A stretch of 10,272 nt of DNA from Verrucomicrobiia bacterium (lineage in GTDB: Bacteria; Verrucomicrobiota; Verrucomicrobiia; Limisphaerales; Palsa-1400). The DNA is taken from the NCBI GenBank assembly GCA_025934545.1, contig JAICXV010000023.1, positions 1-10,272 on the forward strand, given 5' to 3'. The translations under genes were made by a program, and so were the position numbers. A model generated the notes under the pieces. The model saw only the letters and a program-made list of their open reading frames with translations. It was not told where the DNA came from and made no database searches. Shown in pieces: positions 1 through 6,159 of this stretch (positions are counted from its first letter, which is position 1; the number at the start of each line of letters is the position of its first letter).

Positions 1-116
1 CTATATAAAGGGGCTTCCGGTGGGTCAATAGCTGAGTATTGACTCCAAGCTCAGCCTAAAGAAGGGGCCTAAAGATGCCATTAAGCCGGAGCACCGGCAG
101 GCTCTATATATAGAGC
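1..116. other. Non-coding left edge rich in inverted repeats
   Basis: I find no convincing gene here. The stretch holds several complementary segments. GTCAATA (24-30) pairs with TATTGAC (37-43) around a 6-nt loop. GCTGAG (31-36) can instead pair with CTCAGC (50-55). CCGGTG (17-22) pairs with CACCGG (92-97). CTATATA (1-7) pairs with TATATAG (107-113). GCCGG (85-89) pairs with CCGGC (94-98). GCCTAAAG occurs twice as a direct repeat (54-61 and 67-74). Its AT-rich palindromic look differs from the GC-rich coding sequence that starts near 182. It could be the end of a mobile element, a structured RNA, or foreign or chimeric sequence at a contig end. I do not recognise the family. Confidence 0.5.
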
Positions 117-118
117 CT
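99..118. repeat. Perfect 20-bp palindrome at the truncated lon stop
   Basis: AGGCTCTATA is followed directly by its exact reverse complement TATAGAGCCT, with no spacer. It overlaps the TAG stop (117-119, minus strand) of the truncated lon reading frame. With no loop it is more likely a dimer binding site, a recombination or element-end signal, or a cruciform than a classical terminator. No T-tract follows on either strand. Confidence 0.6.
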
Positions 119-983
119 AGAGAGCCACGTAGACGCTCCAACGGCGCTCGCCCTCCTTACGTATGAGGCCTTGGCGGATTAGCTCGCCCAACTCGCGTTG
201 GATGGCGCGGATTTGTTCGCGCAAGAAGAAGTCTCGCTGGTTCTTCGACATCGAGGTCACGACCTCGTTTTGAATTTTCGAACCAAGCTTGAGCACTTCC
301 AGTTCACGACTCAGCAACGGCAGCAAACGGGTGAGCCGCTCTTTGACCGACGGAATTTCCAGCAAATGCTGGCGCTCTTCCAAACTCAGATTCAGGTTCG
401 CCGCGATCAAATCGGCCAGCTTGCCCGAATCTTCCGTGTTCAACGCGGCGATTTTAATCTGCTCGCTCAGCGTCGGCGAAAGTTTGACGATTTCCTGAAA
501 TTCGCGCTCCGCATTGCGCATCAACGCCGCCAGTTCCAGCGAGTCATCGACGACGTCTTTGAGCACTTCGACCTTCGCCGTCAAATACGGCGTTTGCGCG
601 CCGAACTCCTTGATGCGAAAACGGCGCAAACCTTCGACGAGAATGCGGACCGTGCCGTCCGGAAATTTCAACATCTTCAGCACTCGCCCCGCGCACCCAC
701 AGGAGTAGAGATCGGACGGCGTTGGGTTTTCCGTTTCCGGCGCGCGCTGCAAGACAAGCCCGAGAAATCGGTCACCGGCGACGACGTCGTCGATCAGCCG
801 GATACTTTGCGCGGTTTCAACGAGCAACGGCGTCACTGTCCCGGGAAAAATGACAATATCCGACAGGCCAAGAATAGGCAGCGTATCGGGCAGGGCTTTG
901 GACCATGTTTTGGTTTCAGTAGCCTGTTCCGGCGATCCAGTTGCGCCAAGAATGCTGATAAACTCTGTGTCGGGCACACTCAT
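117..983 (-). CDS. lon: Lon protease N-terminal fragment, truncated
   Basis: Full Lon is a cytoplasmic ATP-dependent serine protease of about 800 residues that degrades misfolded and regulatory proteins. Only 288 residues are encoded here. Residues about 33-225 form the LON substrate-binding domain (LPILGLSDIVIFPG near 34-48, LVEGLRRFRI at 115-124). They continue into the coiled helical region with the family motif KNQRDFFLREQIRAIQRELGE at 247-267. Recognisable Lon sequence stops at E267. Residues 268-288 (beginning LIRQGLIRKEGER) are not Lon-like and end at TAG. The AAA+ Walker motifs and the Ser-Lys protease domain are missing, so it cannot be an active protease. I chose the ATG at 983 because AAGGTGG sits 8 nt upstream; a TTG at 1013 has no such site. 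It may be a disrupted gene or an assembly-edge chimera. Lon identity is sure; its natural state is not. Confidence 0.85.
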   Translation of the reverse strand: MSVPDTEFISILGATGSPEQATETKTWSKALPDTLPILGLSDIVIFPGTVTPLLVETAQSIRLIDDVVAGDRFLGLVLQRAPETENPTPSDLYSCGCAGRVLKMLKFPDGTVRILVEGLRRFRIKEFGAQTPYLTAKVEVLKDVVDDSLELAALMRNAEREFQEIVKLSPTLSEQIKIAALNTEDSGKLADLIAANLNLSLEERQHLLEIPSVKERLTRLLPLLSRELEVLKLGSKIQNEVVTSMSKNQRDFFLREQIRAIQRELGELIRQGLIRKEGERRWSVYVAL

Positions 984-991
984 TTGATTTT

Positions 992-998
992 CCACCTT
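992..998 (-). promoter_or_regulatory. Ribosome binding site of lon
   Basis: On the minus strand AAGGTGG lies 8 nt upstream of the ATG at 981-983. It favours this start over the in-frame TTG at 1011-1013, which would place the site inside the gene. The promoter further upstream is unclear: TTGACT occurs on the minus strand near 1031-1036, but no convincing -10 follows at normal spacing. Confidence 0.6.
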
Positions 999-1137
999 AG
1001 AGGCATAGGCCAATTCTTCAAGAGAAAGAAGTCAAGTGTAAATCAGGGAGAACGCCTCTCGTCACTATCGGAGCGCGGCTGTTTCGGAGACCAGTCGCGG
1101 CCAACCGAAGGCCGCCGCTTTTAAAAAGCACCCTGTT

Positions 1138-1152
1138 TGACAGCGACTGTCA
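1138..1152. promoter_or_regulatory. Operator-like inverted repeat over a -35 hexamer
   Basis: TGACAG and CTGTCA are perfect inverted 6-mers separated by CGA. The left arm overlaps TTGACA at 1137-1142. A dimeric repressor bound here could block a promoter reading towards the histidine kinase at 1251. The arrangement is visible in the sequence. The regulator is unknown, and the matching -10 is weak, so function is only inferred. Confidence 0.3.
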
Positions 1153-1210
1153 GTACGTATCCGACATAAGCATCGCGGCCAGCCACATGTGCTTTTCCGA
1201 CTCGCCCCGA

Positions 1211-1240
1211 TTGACGAACCCTTGCTTTGGCCGATATTCT
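1211..1240 (+). promoter_or_regulatory. Candidate promoter of the short histidine kinase
   Basis: TTGACG (1211-1216) is followed after 18 bp by TATTCT (1235-1240). Transcription would start near 1247, only a few bases before the ATG at 1251. That would give a nearly leaderless mRNA, consistent with the lack of a Shine-Dalgarno sequence there. The -10 is imperfect. Confidence 0.3.
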
Positions 1241-1250
1241 TGATAGCAAC

Positions 1251-2018
1251 ATGAGCCATCCTCCGGATGCCGAGTCTGTGAAACGAATGCAGAAAGCGCT
1301 CGACGCTCGCACGGCCCAGTTGCAGGCCGTCAGCAAAGACTTCGAACAATTCGCTTATTCCGTTTCCCACGATTTACGCGCACCGCTGCGCGCGCTTGAA
1401 GGCTTTTCGAAAATCCTTCTGGAAGATTACGGCGACAAAGTGGATGCCGAAGGCAAACGTTGTCTCGAAATTCTCGTCTCCGGCGCGCACAAAGCCTCGG
1501 TGATGATCGAAGACCTGCTCATCATGTCGCGCCTGTCGCGCCGCACTTACATGCCCGCGATGATCGATATGGATCAGCTCGCCAGCGACTCAGTCAAAGT
1601 GCTTCCGACCAAAGGCACCAATATCCAGTTCAAGGTTCATTCCCTGCCCGAAGCCTGGGCTGACTCAGGTTTGACGGCCGAAATTTTTCAGCGCCTGCTC
1701 GAAAACGCCGTGAAGTTCTCGAGCAAAAAACCGCAGCCTCGCATCGAAATTGGCGGAGAACGCGATGGCGAGTTCAATAAATATTGGGTGCGCGATAACG
1801 GCGCCGGGTTCGATATGAAATACGTCAGTCGCCTGTTCGGCGTTTTTCAAAAACTCCATGGAGAGCAGGAGTTCGACGGACGCGGCATCGGCCTCGCCGT
1901 TGCCCAACGCCTCGCACGCCGCCAGGGCGGTGAAGTCCACGCCGAGGGCAAACCGGGCGAAGGCGCGACGTTTACATTCACTTTGCCAGCGCAGAAATCT
2001 GAAGACGACACGCTTTAG
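1251..2018 (+). CDS. Soluble histidine kinase without sensor domain
   Basis: This two-component histidine kinase has 255 residues. A short N-terminal helix (about 8-35) leads into a HisKA dimerisation domain whose H-box AYSVSHDLRAPL carries the phospho-acceptor His40. The HATPase_c domain follows, with N-box LLENAVKFSS (Asn152), G1 box RDNGAGFD (Asp182), F box LFGVFQKLH and G2 box GRGIGLAVAQ (from Gly210). All catalytic boxes are intact. There is no transmembrane segment, PAS, GAF or receiver domain, so it is cytoplasmic and must take its signal through a partner or the short N-terminus. The core resembles those of phytochrome-type kinases. I chose the ATG at 1251; an in-frame TTG at 1227 would add 8 residues, and neither has a clear ribosome site. 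The hybrid kinase gene starts 94 bp downstream on the same strand and is a likely partner, perhaps through its N-terminal receiver. That pairing is inferred from proximity. Confidence 0.88.
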   Translation: MSHPPDAESVKRMQKALDARTAQLQAVSKDFEQFAYSVSHDLRAPLRALEGFSKILLEDYGDKVDAEGKRCLEILVSGAHKASVMIEDLLIMSRLSRRTYMPAMIDMDQLASDSVKVLPTKGTNIQFKVHSLPEAWADSGLTAEIFQRLLENAVKFSSKKPQPRIEIGGERDGEFNKYWVRDNGAGFDMKYVSRLFGVFQKLHGEQEFDGRGIGLAVAQRLARRQGGEVHAEGKPGEGATFTFTLPAQKSEDDTL

Positions 2019-2050
2019 AGCATAAATAAGATCCAGTTCGTTTGGTTGCA

Positions 2051-2056
2051 TATAAT
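2051..2056 (+). promoter_or_regulatory. Perfect -10 hexamer upstream of the hybrid kinase
   Basis: TATAAT lies in the 94-bp gap between the two kinase genes. The bases 16-18 bp upstream do not match TTGACA well, so it is only half of a consensus promoter. If used, the hybrid kinase has its own transcript with a leader of about 50 nt, in addition to any readthrough from the first kinase. Confidence 0.4.
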
Positions 2057-2096
2057 GGGACGAAGAGATAAAATGCCGAGTGTTCGTGGATCTATC

Positions 2097-2103
2097 GAGA
2101 AGG
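2097..2103 (+). promoter_or_regulatory. Ribosome binding site deciding the hybrid kinase start
   Basis: GAGAAGG lies 9 nt upstream of the ATG at 2113-2115. It favours this start over the in-frame GTG at 2080, which lacks a comparable site and would only add 11 residues with no domain. Confidence 0.6.
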
Positions 2104-2112
2104 CTGTCCGAT

Positions 2113-4425
2113 ATGAGTGATACAACCCACTTTTACCCGGCGCAAAGTCCGGCGGTGGACGCTCCGGCCGATGTTGCTCCCGAAATCGCGCAACGAAAGT
2201 TGCGGCTTTTAATCCTGGAAGACATTCAGACCGACGCCGAGTTCGTCCAGCGCGAACTGCGCCGCGCCCAAATTCAATTCACGCCCCGGTGCGTCGATGG
2301 TCGCGATGCTTTTTTGCAGGCTCTACAGGAATTTGACCCCGATATTATTTTATCCGACTTCAGCATGCCCGGGTTCGATGCTTTCGACGCCCTCGATTTG
2401 CTCAAGCAAAGCGGCAAAGACACGCCGTTCATTCTCGTCACCGGTTCGCAATCCGAAGAAGTGGCCGTGCGCTGCATGAAAGCCGGCGCCGACGATTATA
2501 TTCTCAAGTCCACCCTCAAACGCTTGCCCAGCGCCGTCCTCAACGCCGTTCGCAATAAAGACATCGAACGCGAGCGCCAACGCGCCTTAAGCGCACTGCG
2601 CCAGAGCGAAGAACATTTCCGTTCACTCATCGAAAACGCACTCGATATCATCCTGATCCTTGCACCCGATTTTACGTTCCGTTACGCCAGCCCTTCCGTG
2701 CGCGCCCTCGGCTACACCTCTGACGGACTTAAGCGCAAAAACTTTCTCGATTTTGTCTCGCGCGAAGACGTCCCAACCGTCACCGCCATGTTCGATTCGC
2801 TTTTCAAGGAGCCTGGCAAACCGCAACAGGTCGAGTTCAGGTTCTCCGACGCCGACGAAGCATGGCGCGTCCTGGAATGCATCGGAAAATCCGTGCGCGT
2901 CGATTCACCCGCCGCAGCCATCGTCCTTAATATTCGCGACATTACCGAGCGCAAAGAAGCCGACGATCGCATTGAAAAACTCGCCGCGTTCCCGCGTCTC
3001 AATCCGAATGCCATCTTTGAGTTGGAGTCGGACGGGCGTTTGACCTATTGCAACCAGGCCGCGCTCGAACTTGCCAAAATGATTGACGCCGATCCGGCGG
3101 ATATTTTACCGGACGATATCGAACGGCTCGTTGAGGAATGTTTGCAAACCGGCAACACCAAGTTGCGGCGCGAAACCGTCTTCGCGAATCGGATCATCTC
3201 CTGGCATTTCTTTCCTGTTCAGGAAATGGAGACCGTCCACTGCTACGCCATCGACATCACCGAGCGCGTCAATCTTGAGACCCAACTGCGGCAGTCGCAA
3301 AAAATGGAGTCCATTGGACAATTGGCCGCGGGTATTGCCCACGACTTCAACAACGTCCTCACCATCGTCCAGGGTTATTCCAAAATGTTGCTTGAAGACA
3401 ACATGCTCCCGGCCGATGCGAAAGAACCGATCGAACAAATTTCTCTCGCCGCTCAACGGGCGACCAATCTCACGCGGCAGCTTCTGACCTTCAGCCGCAA
3501 GCAGGTCATGCAAGCGCAACCGCTCGACCTCAACGAAACGGTCAGCAACGTTACGCGCTTCCTGCGTCGCATCCTTGGCGAAGATATTGCGCTCCATTTT
3601 AATTACACGCCGAACCTGCCCTCCGTTGAGGCGGACATTGGCATGCTCGAACAATTGATTATCAATCTGGCCGTCAACTCGCGCGATGCCATGCCCAAAG
3701 GCGGCACCGTCACCGTCGGCACCGCCCTGATCGAAATCAACCACACACACGTTCGCATCAATCCCGAAGCGCACGTCGGCCGCTACGTTTGCCTGCGCAT
3801 CAGTGATACCGGGTCAGGCATTCCGGCGGAAATATTGCCTCGGATCTTCGAACCGTTTTTCACGACCAAAGCGGTCGGCAAAGGCACCGGCCTCGGCCTG
3901 GCCACCGTTTACGGCGTCGTCAAACAACACCAGGGCTGGGTAGAGGTTCTAAGCGAAGTTGGCAAAGGCACGACCTTCCGCATTTATTTTCCAGCATCCG
4001 CTGTTACTGCCGACGTGACCGGCTCGAAAACTATTACTGAGAAGAATTGTCGCGGGAATGAAACGGTGTTGGTGGTTGAAGATGAACCGCAGTTACGCGC
4101 CATGGTCTGCGGCGTTTTGAAACAGAACGGTTATCGCACGCTCGAGGCCAGTTGCGGGCCGGAGGCAATTCCGCTTTTCAAAGAGAACGCCGACAAGATT
4201 GCTGTTGTCCTGACTGACATGGTCATGCCCGGAAATATGAACGGCCGCGAATTGGGCGAAATCCTCCACAAAGACAAACCGGACCTTCGCATCATCTACA
4301 CCAGCGGTTATAGCCCCGAAATGTTTTCGAAAGACTCGGTCTTGAAGCCCGGCCTCAATTTCCTCCAGAAACCGTATCATCCATCGGCCCTGGCGAAAAT
4401 GGTCCGTGACTGCCTCGACTCGTAG
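2113..4425 (+). CDS. Hybrid histidine kinase REC-PAS-PAS-HisKA-HATPase-REC
   Basis: A 770-residue cytoplasmic hybrid sensor kinase with no membrane segment. REC1 spans about 29-150, with acidic pair E36-D37, phospho-acceptor D82 (LSDFSMPG) and Lys132. PAS1 spans about 167-281 and PAS2 about 293-385, each ending in a typical DITER linker. The HisKA domain has H-box [12 protein letters not shown] with His410. HATPase_c has N-box Asn522, G1 SDTGSGIP (Asp565), an F box EPFFTTK and G2 [16 protein letters not shown]2 spans about 653-770, with VVEDE, D702 (LTDMVMPG) and Lys753 (QKP). All phosphotransfer residues are present. REC1 could receive phosphate from the upstream 255-residue kinase, and REC2 could act as output or as a phosphate sink. 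No DNA-binding or enzymatic output domain is seen here or nearby, so the target is unknown. The PAS ligands cannot be told from sequence. The gene converges with xdhC, leaving 20 bp between stops. Confidence 0.93.
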   Translation: MSDTTHFYPAQSPAVDAPADVAPEIAQRKLRLLILEDIQTDAEFVQRELRRAQIQFTPRCVDGRDAFLQALQEFDPDIILSDFSMPGFDAFDALDLLKQSGKDTPFILVTGSQSEEVAVRCMKAGADDYILKSTLKRLPSAVLNAVRNKDIERERQRALSALRQSEEHFRSLIENALDIILILAPDFTFRYASPSVRALGYTSDGLKRKNFLDFVSREDVPTVTAMFDSLFKEPGKPQQVEFRFSDADEAWRVLECIGKSVRVDSPAAAIVLNIRDITERKEADDRIEKLAAFPRLNPNAIFELESDGRLTYCNQAALELAKMIDADPADILPDDIERLVEECLQTGNTKLRRETVFANRIISWHFFPVQEMETVHCYAIDITERVNLETQLRQSQKMESIGQLAAGIAHDFNNVLTIVQGYSKMLLEDNMLPADAKEPIEQISLAAQRATNLTRQLLTFSRKQVMQAQPLDLNETVSNVTRFLRRILGEDIALHFNYTPNLPSVEADIGMLEQLIINLAVNSRDAMPKGGTVTVGTALIEINHTHVRINPEAHVGRYVCLRISDTGSGIPAEILPRIFEPFFTTKAVGKGTGLGLATVYGVVKQHQGWVEVLSEVGKGTTFRIYFPASAVTADVTGSKTITEKNCRGNETVLVVEDEPQLRAMVCGVLKQNGYRTLEASCGPEAIPLFKENADKIAVVLTDMVMPGNMNGRELGEILHKDKPDLRIIYTSGYSPEMFSKDSVLKPGLNFLQKPYHPSALAKMVRDCLDS

Positions 4426-4445
4426 GCGCCGAACAGAGAGGCGAA

Positions 4446-5357
4446 CTACTGGACAGCAGCCGCGCGCACTTCAATCAATTGCGCGAGCACACTGACCGCA
4501 ATCTCATTTACTCCGACCGCCTTGATCGGCAACCCGACTGGACACACCACTTTTTCTAACTGTTCGGCCGTCGCAATATTCTTTTTCAAAAACCCTTCTT
4601 TGATCAGTCGAAATTTTCGCGTGCTGCCGATCATCCCCAAAAATGCGAACGGCTTTTGGATCCAATCCGCCAAAACGTCCGCATCATGATTATGCCCGCG
4701 CGTTGCAATCAACCCGAACACCGGCTGTGCCGGAAACGGCGTCGCCAACAAATCGCCCCAGTTGCCGACGCGCATCTCCGTTTTCTTCGGAAAATATTCG
4801 TAGTTCGCCAACTCGGGACGATCATCAAAAATCGTTACCTCAAAATCCAAATTCAACGCCAGGGGCGCGACCGCCTGCGCAACATGGCCCGAACCCGCAA
4901 TCCAGAGCCGATGCAGTGGCGAAACCGTTTCCTCGTAGAGCAAAGGACGCTCAGTGCCCTCCAACAATCCGATAACAAAATTTTCATCAACACCCCACGT
5001 CTTCGCGCTTTGCCCGCTCGCCAGTTCGCGCCAGACCGCAATGGCTTTTTCCGCATCGGGCAAAATCAGTCCATAGACCTTGCCGCCGCAAATCAGTCCA
5101 TCGTCCCACCCGAAATTATGATCCAGTGTAAATTCAAACGTCTCCGGTTTGCCGCTGGCCATCGCAAGTTTGGCGCGCCGACGCACCTCCGCTTCGAGAC
5201 AACCGCCTCCCAACGTCCCCATCATCGTGTCGTCCGGAAAAAATAACGCCTTCGCTCCCTTTTTTTGCGGCGAAGACCCTTTGACCCGCGAGATGATGCC
5301 CAGCGCAAATGTTCCATGGCGCTGCGCTGCCTCGATCATCTGTTGATAAAACCGCAC
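4446..5357 (-). CDS. xdhC: XdhC/CoxI-family molybdenum cofactor chaperone
   Basis: This 303-residue cytoplasmic protein belongs to the XdhC/CoxI family. The characterised XdhC binds molybdenum cofactor, assists its sulfuration and inserts it into xanthine dehydrogenase. The N-terminal XdhC_CoxI domain shows GSSPQKKGAK (27-36), GGGCLEAEV (50-58) and DGLICGGKV with Cys90. The C-terminal Rossmann-like XdhC domain shows IAGSGHVA (153-160), FDDR (177-180), RGHNHD (220-225), GMIGSTRK (241-248), CPVGLPI (272-278) and NEIAVSVLAQLI (284-295). Length and motif order fit a complete protein. The start is a GTG at 5357: an in-frame TGA lies two codons upstream, and the ATG at 5339 would cut the first helix. 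No strong ribosome site is visible. No xanthine or CO dehydrogenase subunit lies in the window, so the client enzyme is unknown. Other family members, such as CoxI of aerobic CO dehydrogenases, are possible. Confidence 0.9.
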   Translation of the reverse strand: MRFYQQMIEAAQRHGTFALGIISRVKGSSPQKKGAKALFFPDDTMMGTLGGGCLEAEVRRRAKLAMASGKPETFEFTLDHNFGWDDGLICGGKVYGLILPDAEKAIAVWRELASGQSAKTWGVDENFVIGLLEGTERPLLYEETVSPLHRLWIAGSGHVAQAVAPLALNLDFEVTIFDDRPELANYEYFPKKTEMRVGNWGDLLATPFPAQPVFGLIATRGHNHDADVLADWIQKPFAFLGMIGSTRKFRLIKEGFLKKNIATAEQLEKVVCPVGLPIKAVGVNEIAVSVLAQLIEVRAAAVQ

Positions 5358-5441
5358 GTCTCAAACGATACGCCAAACCCTTCCTCAATCAAAGCATCTC
5401 GCTGAGGTCCCCCGTGCAATGCGCCTTCCACCGCACGCCCC

Positions 5442-5501
5442 GTAACGCAGGCGTCTCGCCTGCGAGTTACCGCGGCGTCTCGCCGCAAGTTTGCCAAACT
5501 T
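5442..5501. repeat. Three adjacent hairpins, GC-rich dispersed-type repeat
   Basis: Hairpin 1 pairs GTAAC (5442-5446) with GTTAC (5466-5470) around GCAGGCG-TCT-CGCCTGC (5447-5463), with a 2-nt bulge. Hairpin 2 is GCGGCG-TCT-CGCCGC (5472-5486). Hairpin 3 is AAGTTT-GCC-AAACTT (5487-5501) and abuts it directly. Hairpins 1 and 2 share the core GGCGTCTCGCC, which suggests duplication of one unit. From memory, similar repeats that read as NAGVSPAS- or RRDACVT-like peptides are scattered through Verrucomicrobia and Planctomycetes genomes. This resembles a REP/MITE-like element in the gap between the divergent xdhC and FHA genes. Confidence 0.65.
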
Positions 5502-5549
5502 TTCAAGCCAATCCGTCGCCAACAACTTTCAATCTCACTTTCAAAACAT

Positions 5550-5577
5550 TTGACTTGAGAGGGTGCGTGGCGATAAT
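5550..5577 (+). promoter_or_regulatory. Sigma70-like promoter of the FHA gene
   Basis: TTGACT (5550-5555) and GATAAT (5572-5577) are separated by 16 bp, and each matches consensus at five of six positions. The expected start of transcription, near 5584, is about 5 bases before the ATG at 5589. No Shine-Dalgarno sequence fits in between, so the mRNA would be leaderless or nearly so. Confidence 0.55.
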
Positions 5578-5588
5578 CGGCGTATTCG

Positions 5589-6158
5589 ATGGCTAAATTA
5601 GTCGTGCTCAGTGAAGCGCTGGCAGGCAAAACCCACGAGCTGAATGTGGATACCACCACTGTCGGCCGTGTGGATGATAATGCTTTCTTTCTGCCCGAAG
5701 CTTCCGTTTCCAGCCATCATTGTGAAATTCTCCGCCGCGGAACCGAAGTCGTCGTCAAAGATCTCAATTCCACCAACGGCACTTTCATCAACGGCCAACA
5801 GGTCACGAGCGAAGCCGTCCTCAAGCCCGGCCAAATCCTCCGTTTAGGCCAGGTCGAATTGCGTTTGGAAGATGGCGCTGGCGCTTCTGCCGCTCCCTCG
5901 AAACCAGCCGCCGCTCCCGCCGACACCAAAACGCAGGCCGGCAAAAAGCTTCCCGATCACACCATGGTCATTCCGCAAGGAGTGAAACTTGGTCAGGACC
6001 CGCAAACCAAAGCCGTCGCCTTCGATAAAGGGACGTTTGCCAAAAAGAGTGATACCGGCACGAAAATTTTTATCATCGTTGCCGCAGTGCTTGGCGCGGT
6101 CCTTATCGCGGTGATTCTGTTCTTCGCGTTGCGCACCGGCCAAATGTCGACGCACTGA
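5589..6158 (+). CDS. FHA-domain protein with C-terminal membrane anchor
   Basis: A 189-residue protein. The N-terminal FHA domain (about 1-95) keeps the phosphothreonine-binding signature: Gly26-Arg27 (TVGRVDD), Ser41-Ser42-His43-His44 and DLNSTNGTFINGQ with Asn60 and Asn63-Gly64. FHA domains bind phosphothreonine peptides and so recruit partners in Ser/Thr kinase signalling. A low-complexity Ala/Pro linker (about 96-118) and a polar stretch lead to one hydrophobic helix at about 159-181. The tail after it is short and begins with Arg182. There is no signal peptide, so the FHA domain probably faces the cytoplasm and the protein is C-terminally anchored. No Ser/Thr kinase or phosphatase is nearby, so the partner is unknown. 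The ATG at 5589 follows a promoter almost immediately. The stop lies one base from the stop of the converging hemB. Confidence 0.85.
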   Translation: MAKLVVLSEALAGKTHELNVDTTTVGRVDDNAFFLPEASVSSHHCEILRRGTEVVVKDLNSTNGTFINGQQVTSEAVLKPGQILRLGQVELRLEDGAGASAAPSKPAAAPADTKTQAGKKLPDHTMVIPQGVKLGQDPQTKAVAFDKGTFAKKSDTGTKIFIIVAAVLGAVLIAVILFFALRTGQMSTH

Positions 6159-6159
6159 T

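Larger units (their letters stand above)
984..1250. other. Divergent intergenic region between lon and kinase
   Basis: No gene is supported here. It contains a stem-loop GCGGCC (1097-1102) / GGCCGC (1110-1115) followed by TTTT (1119-1122). It also has a short palindromic GCTTTT/AAAAGC (1117-1129) and an operator-like inverted repeat TGACAG-CGA-CTGTCA (1138-1152). That repeat overlaps TTGACA (1137-1142), a perfect -35 hexamer on the plus strand. A partial -10, TATCCG (1158-1163), follows at a short 15-bp spacing. The region must carry the promoters of both divergent genes. Confidence 0.5.

Noticed and set aside
1..116. tRNA or rRNA gene at the left edge
   Set aside because: Although foldable, it has no T-loop GGTTCGA-type motif, no cloverleaf of the right dimensions, and no rRNA segment I recognise.
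1097..1122. Stem-loop followed by TTTT resembling a plus-strand terminator
   Set aside because: No plus-strand gene lies upstream to terminate, the T-tract is short and the loop is 7 nt. Kept only as a stem-loop in the intergenic entry.
198..1124. Long plus-strand open frame of 308 codons opposite lon
   Set aside because: It is rich in Arg, Gln and Phe and matches no family I know. It is the antisense of a clear Lon coding region, so it is a composition effect.
3106..3774. Minus-strand open frame of 222 codons inside the hybrid kinase
   Set aside because: It lies opposite intact HisKA and HATPase sequence and has no recognisable domain.
5442..5501. Hairpin block as a CRISPR array
   Set aside because: Units are abutting hairpins without unique spacers, and no cas genes are present.
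5309..5596. Small plus-strand frame across the hairpin block
   Set aside because: Its peptide is the translated hairpin repeat (NAGVSPAS-like) with no ribosome site. Such frames are known annotation artefacts of this repeat type.
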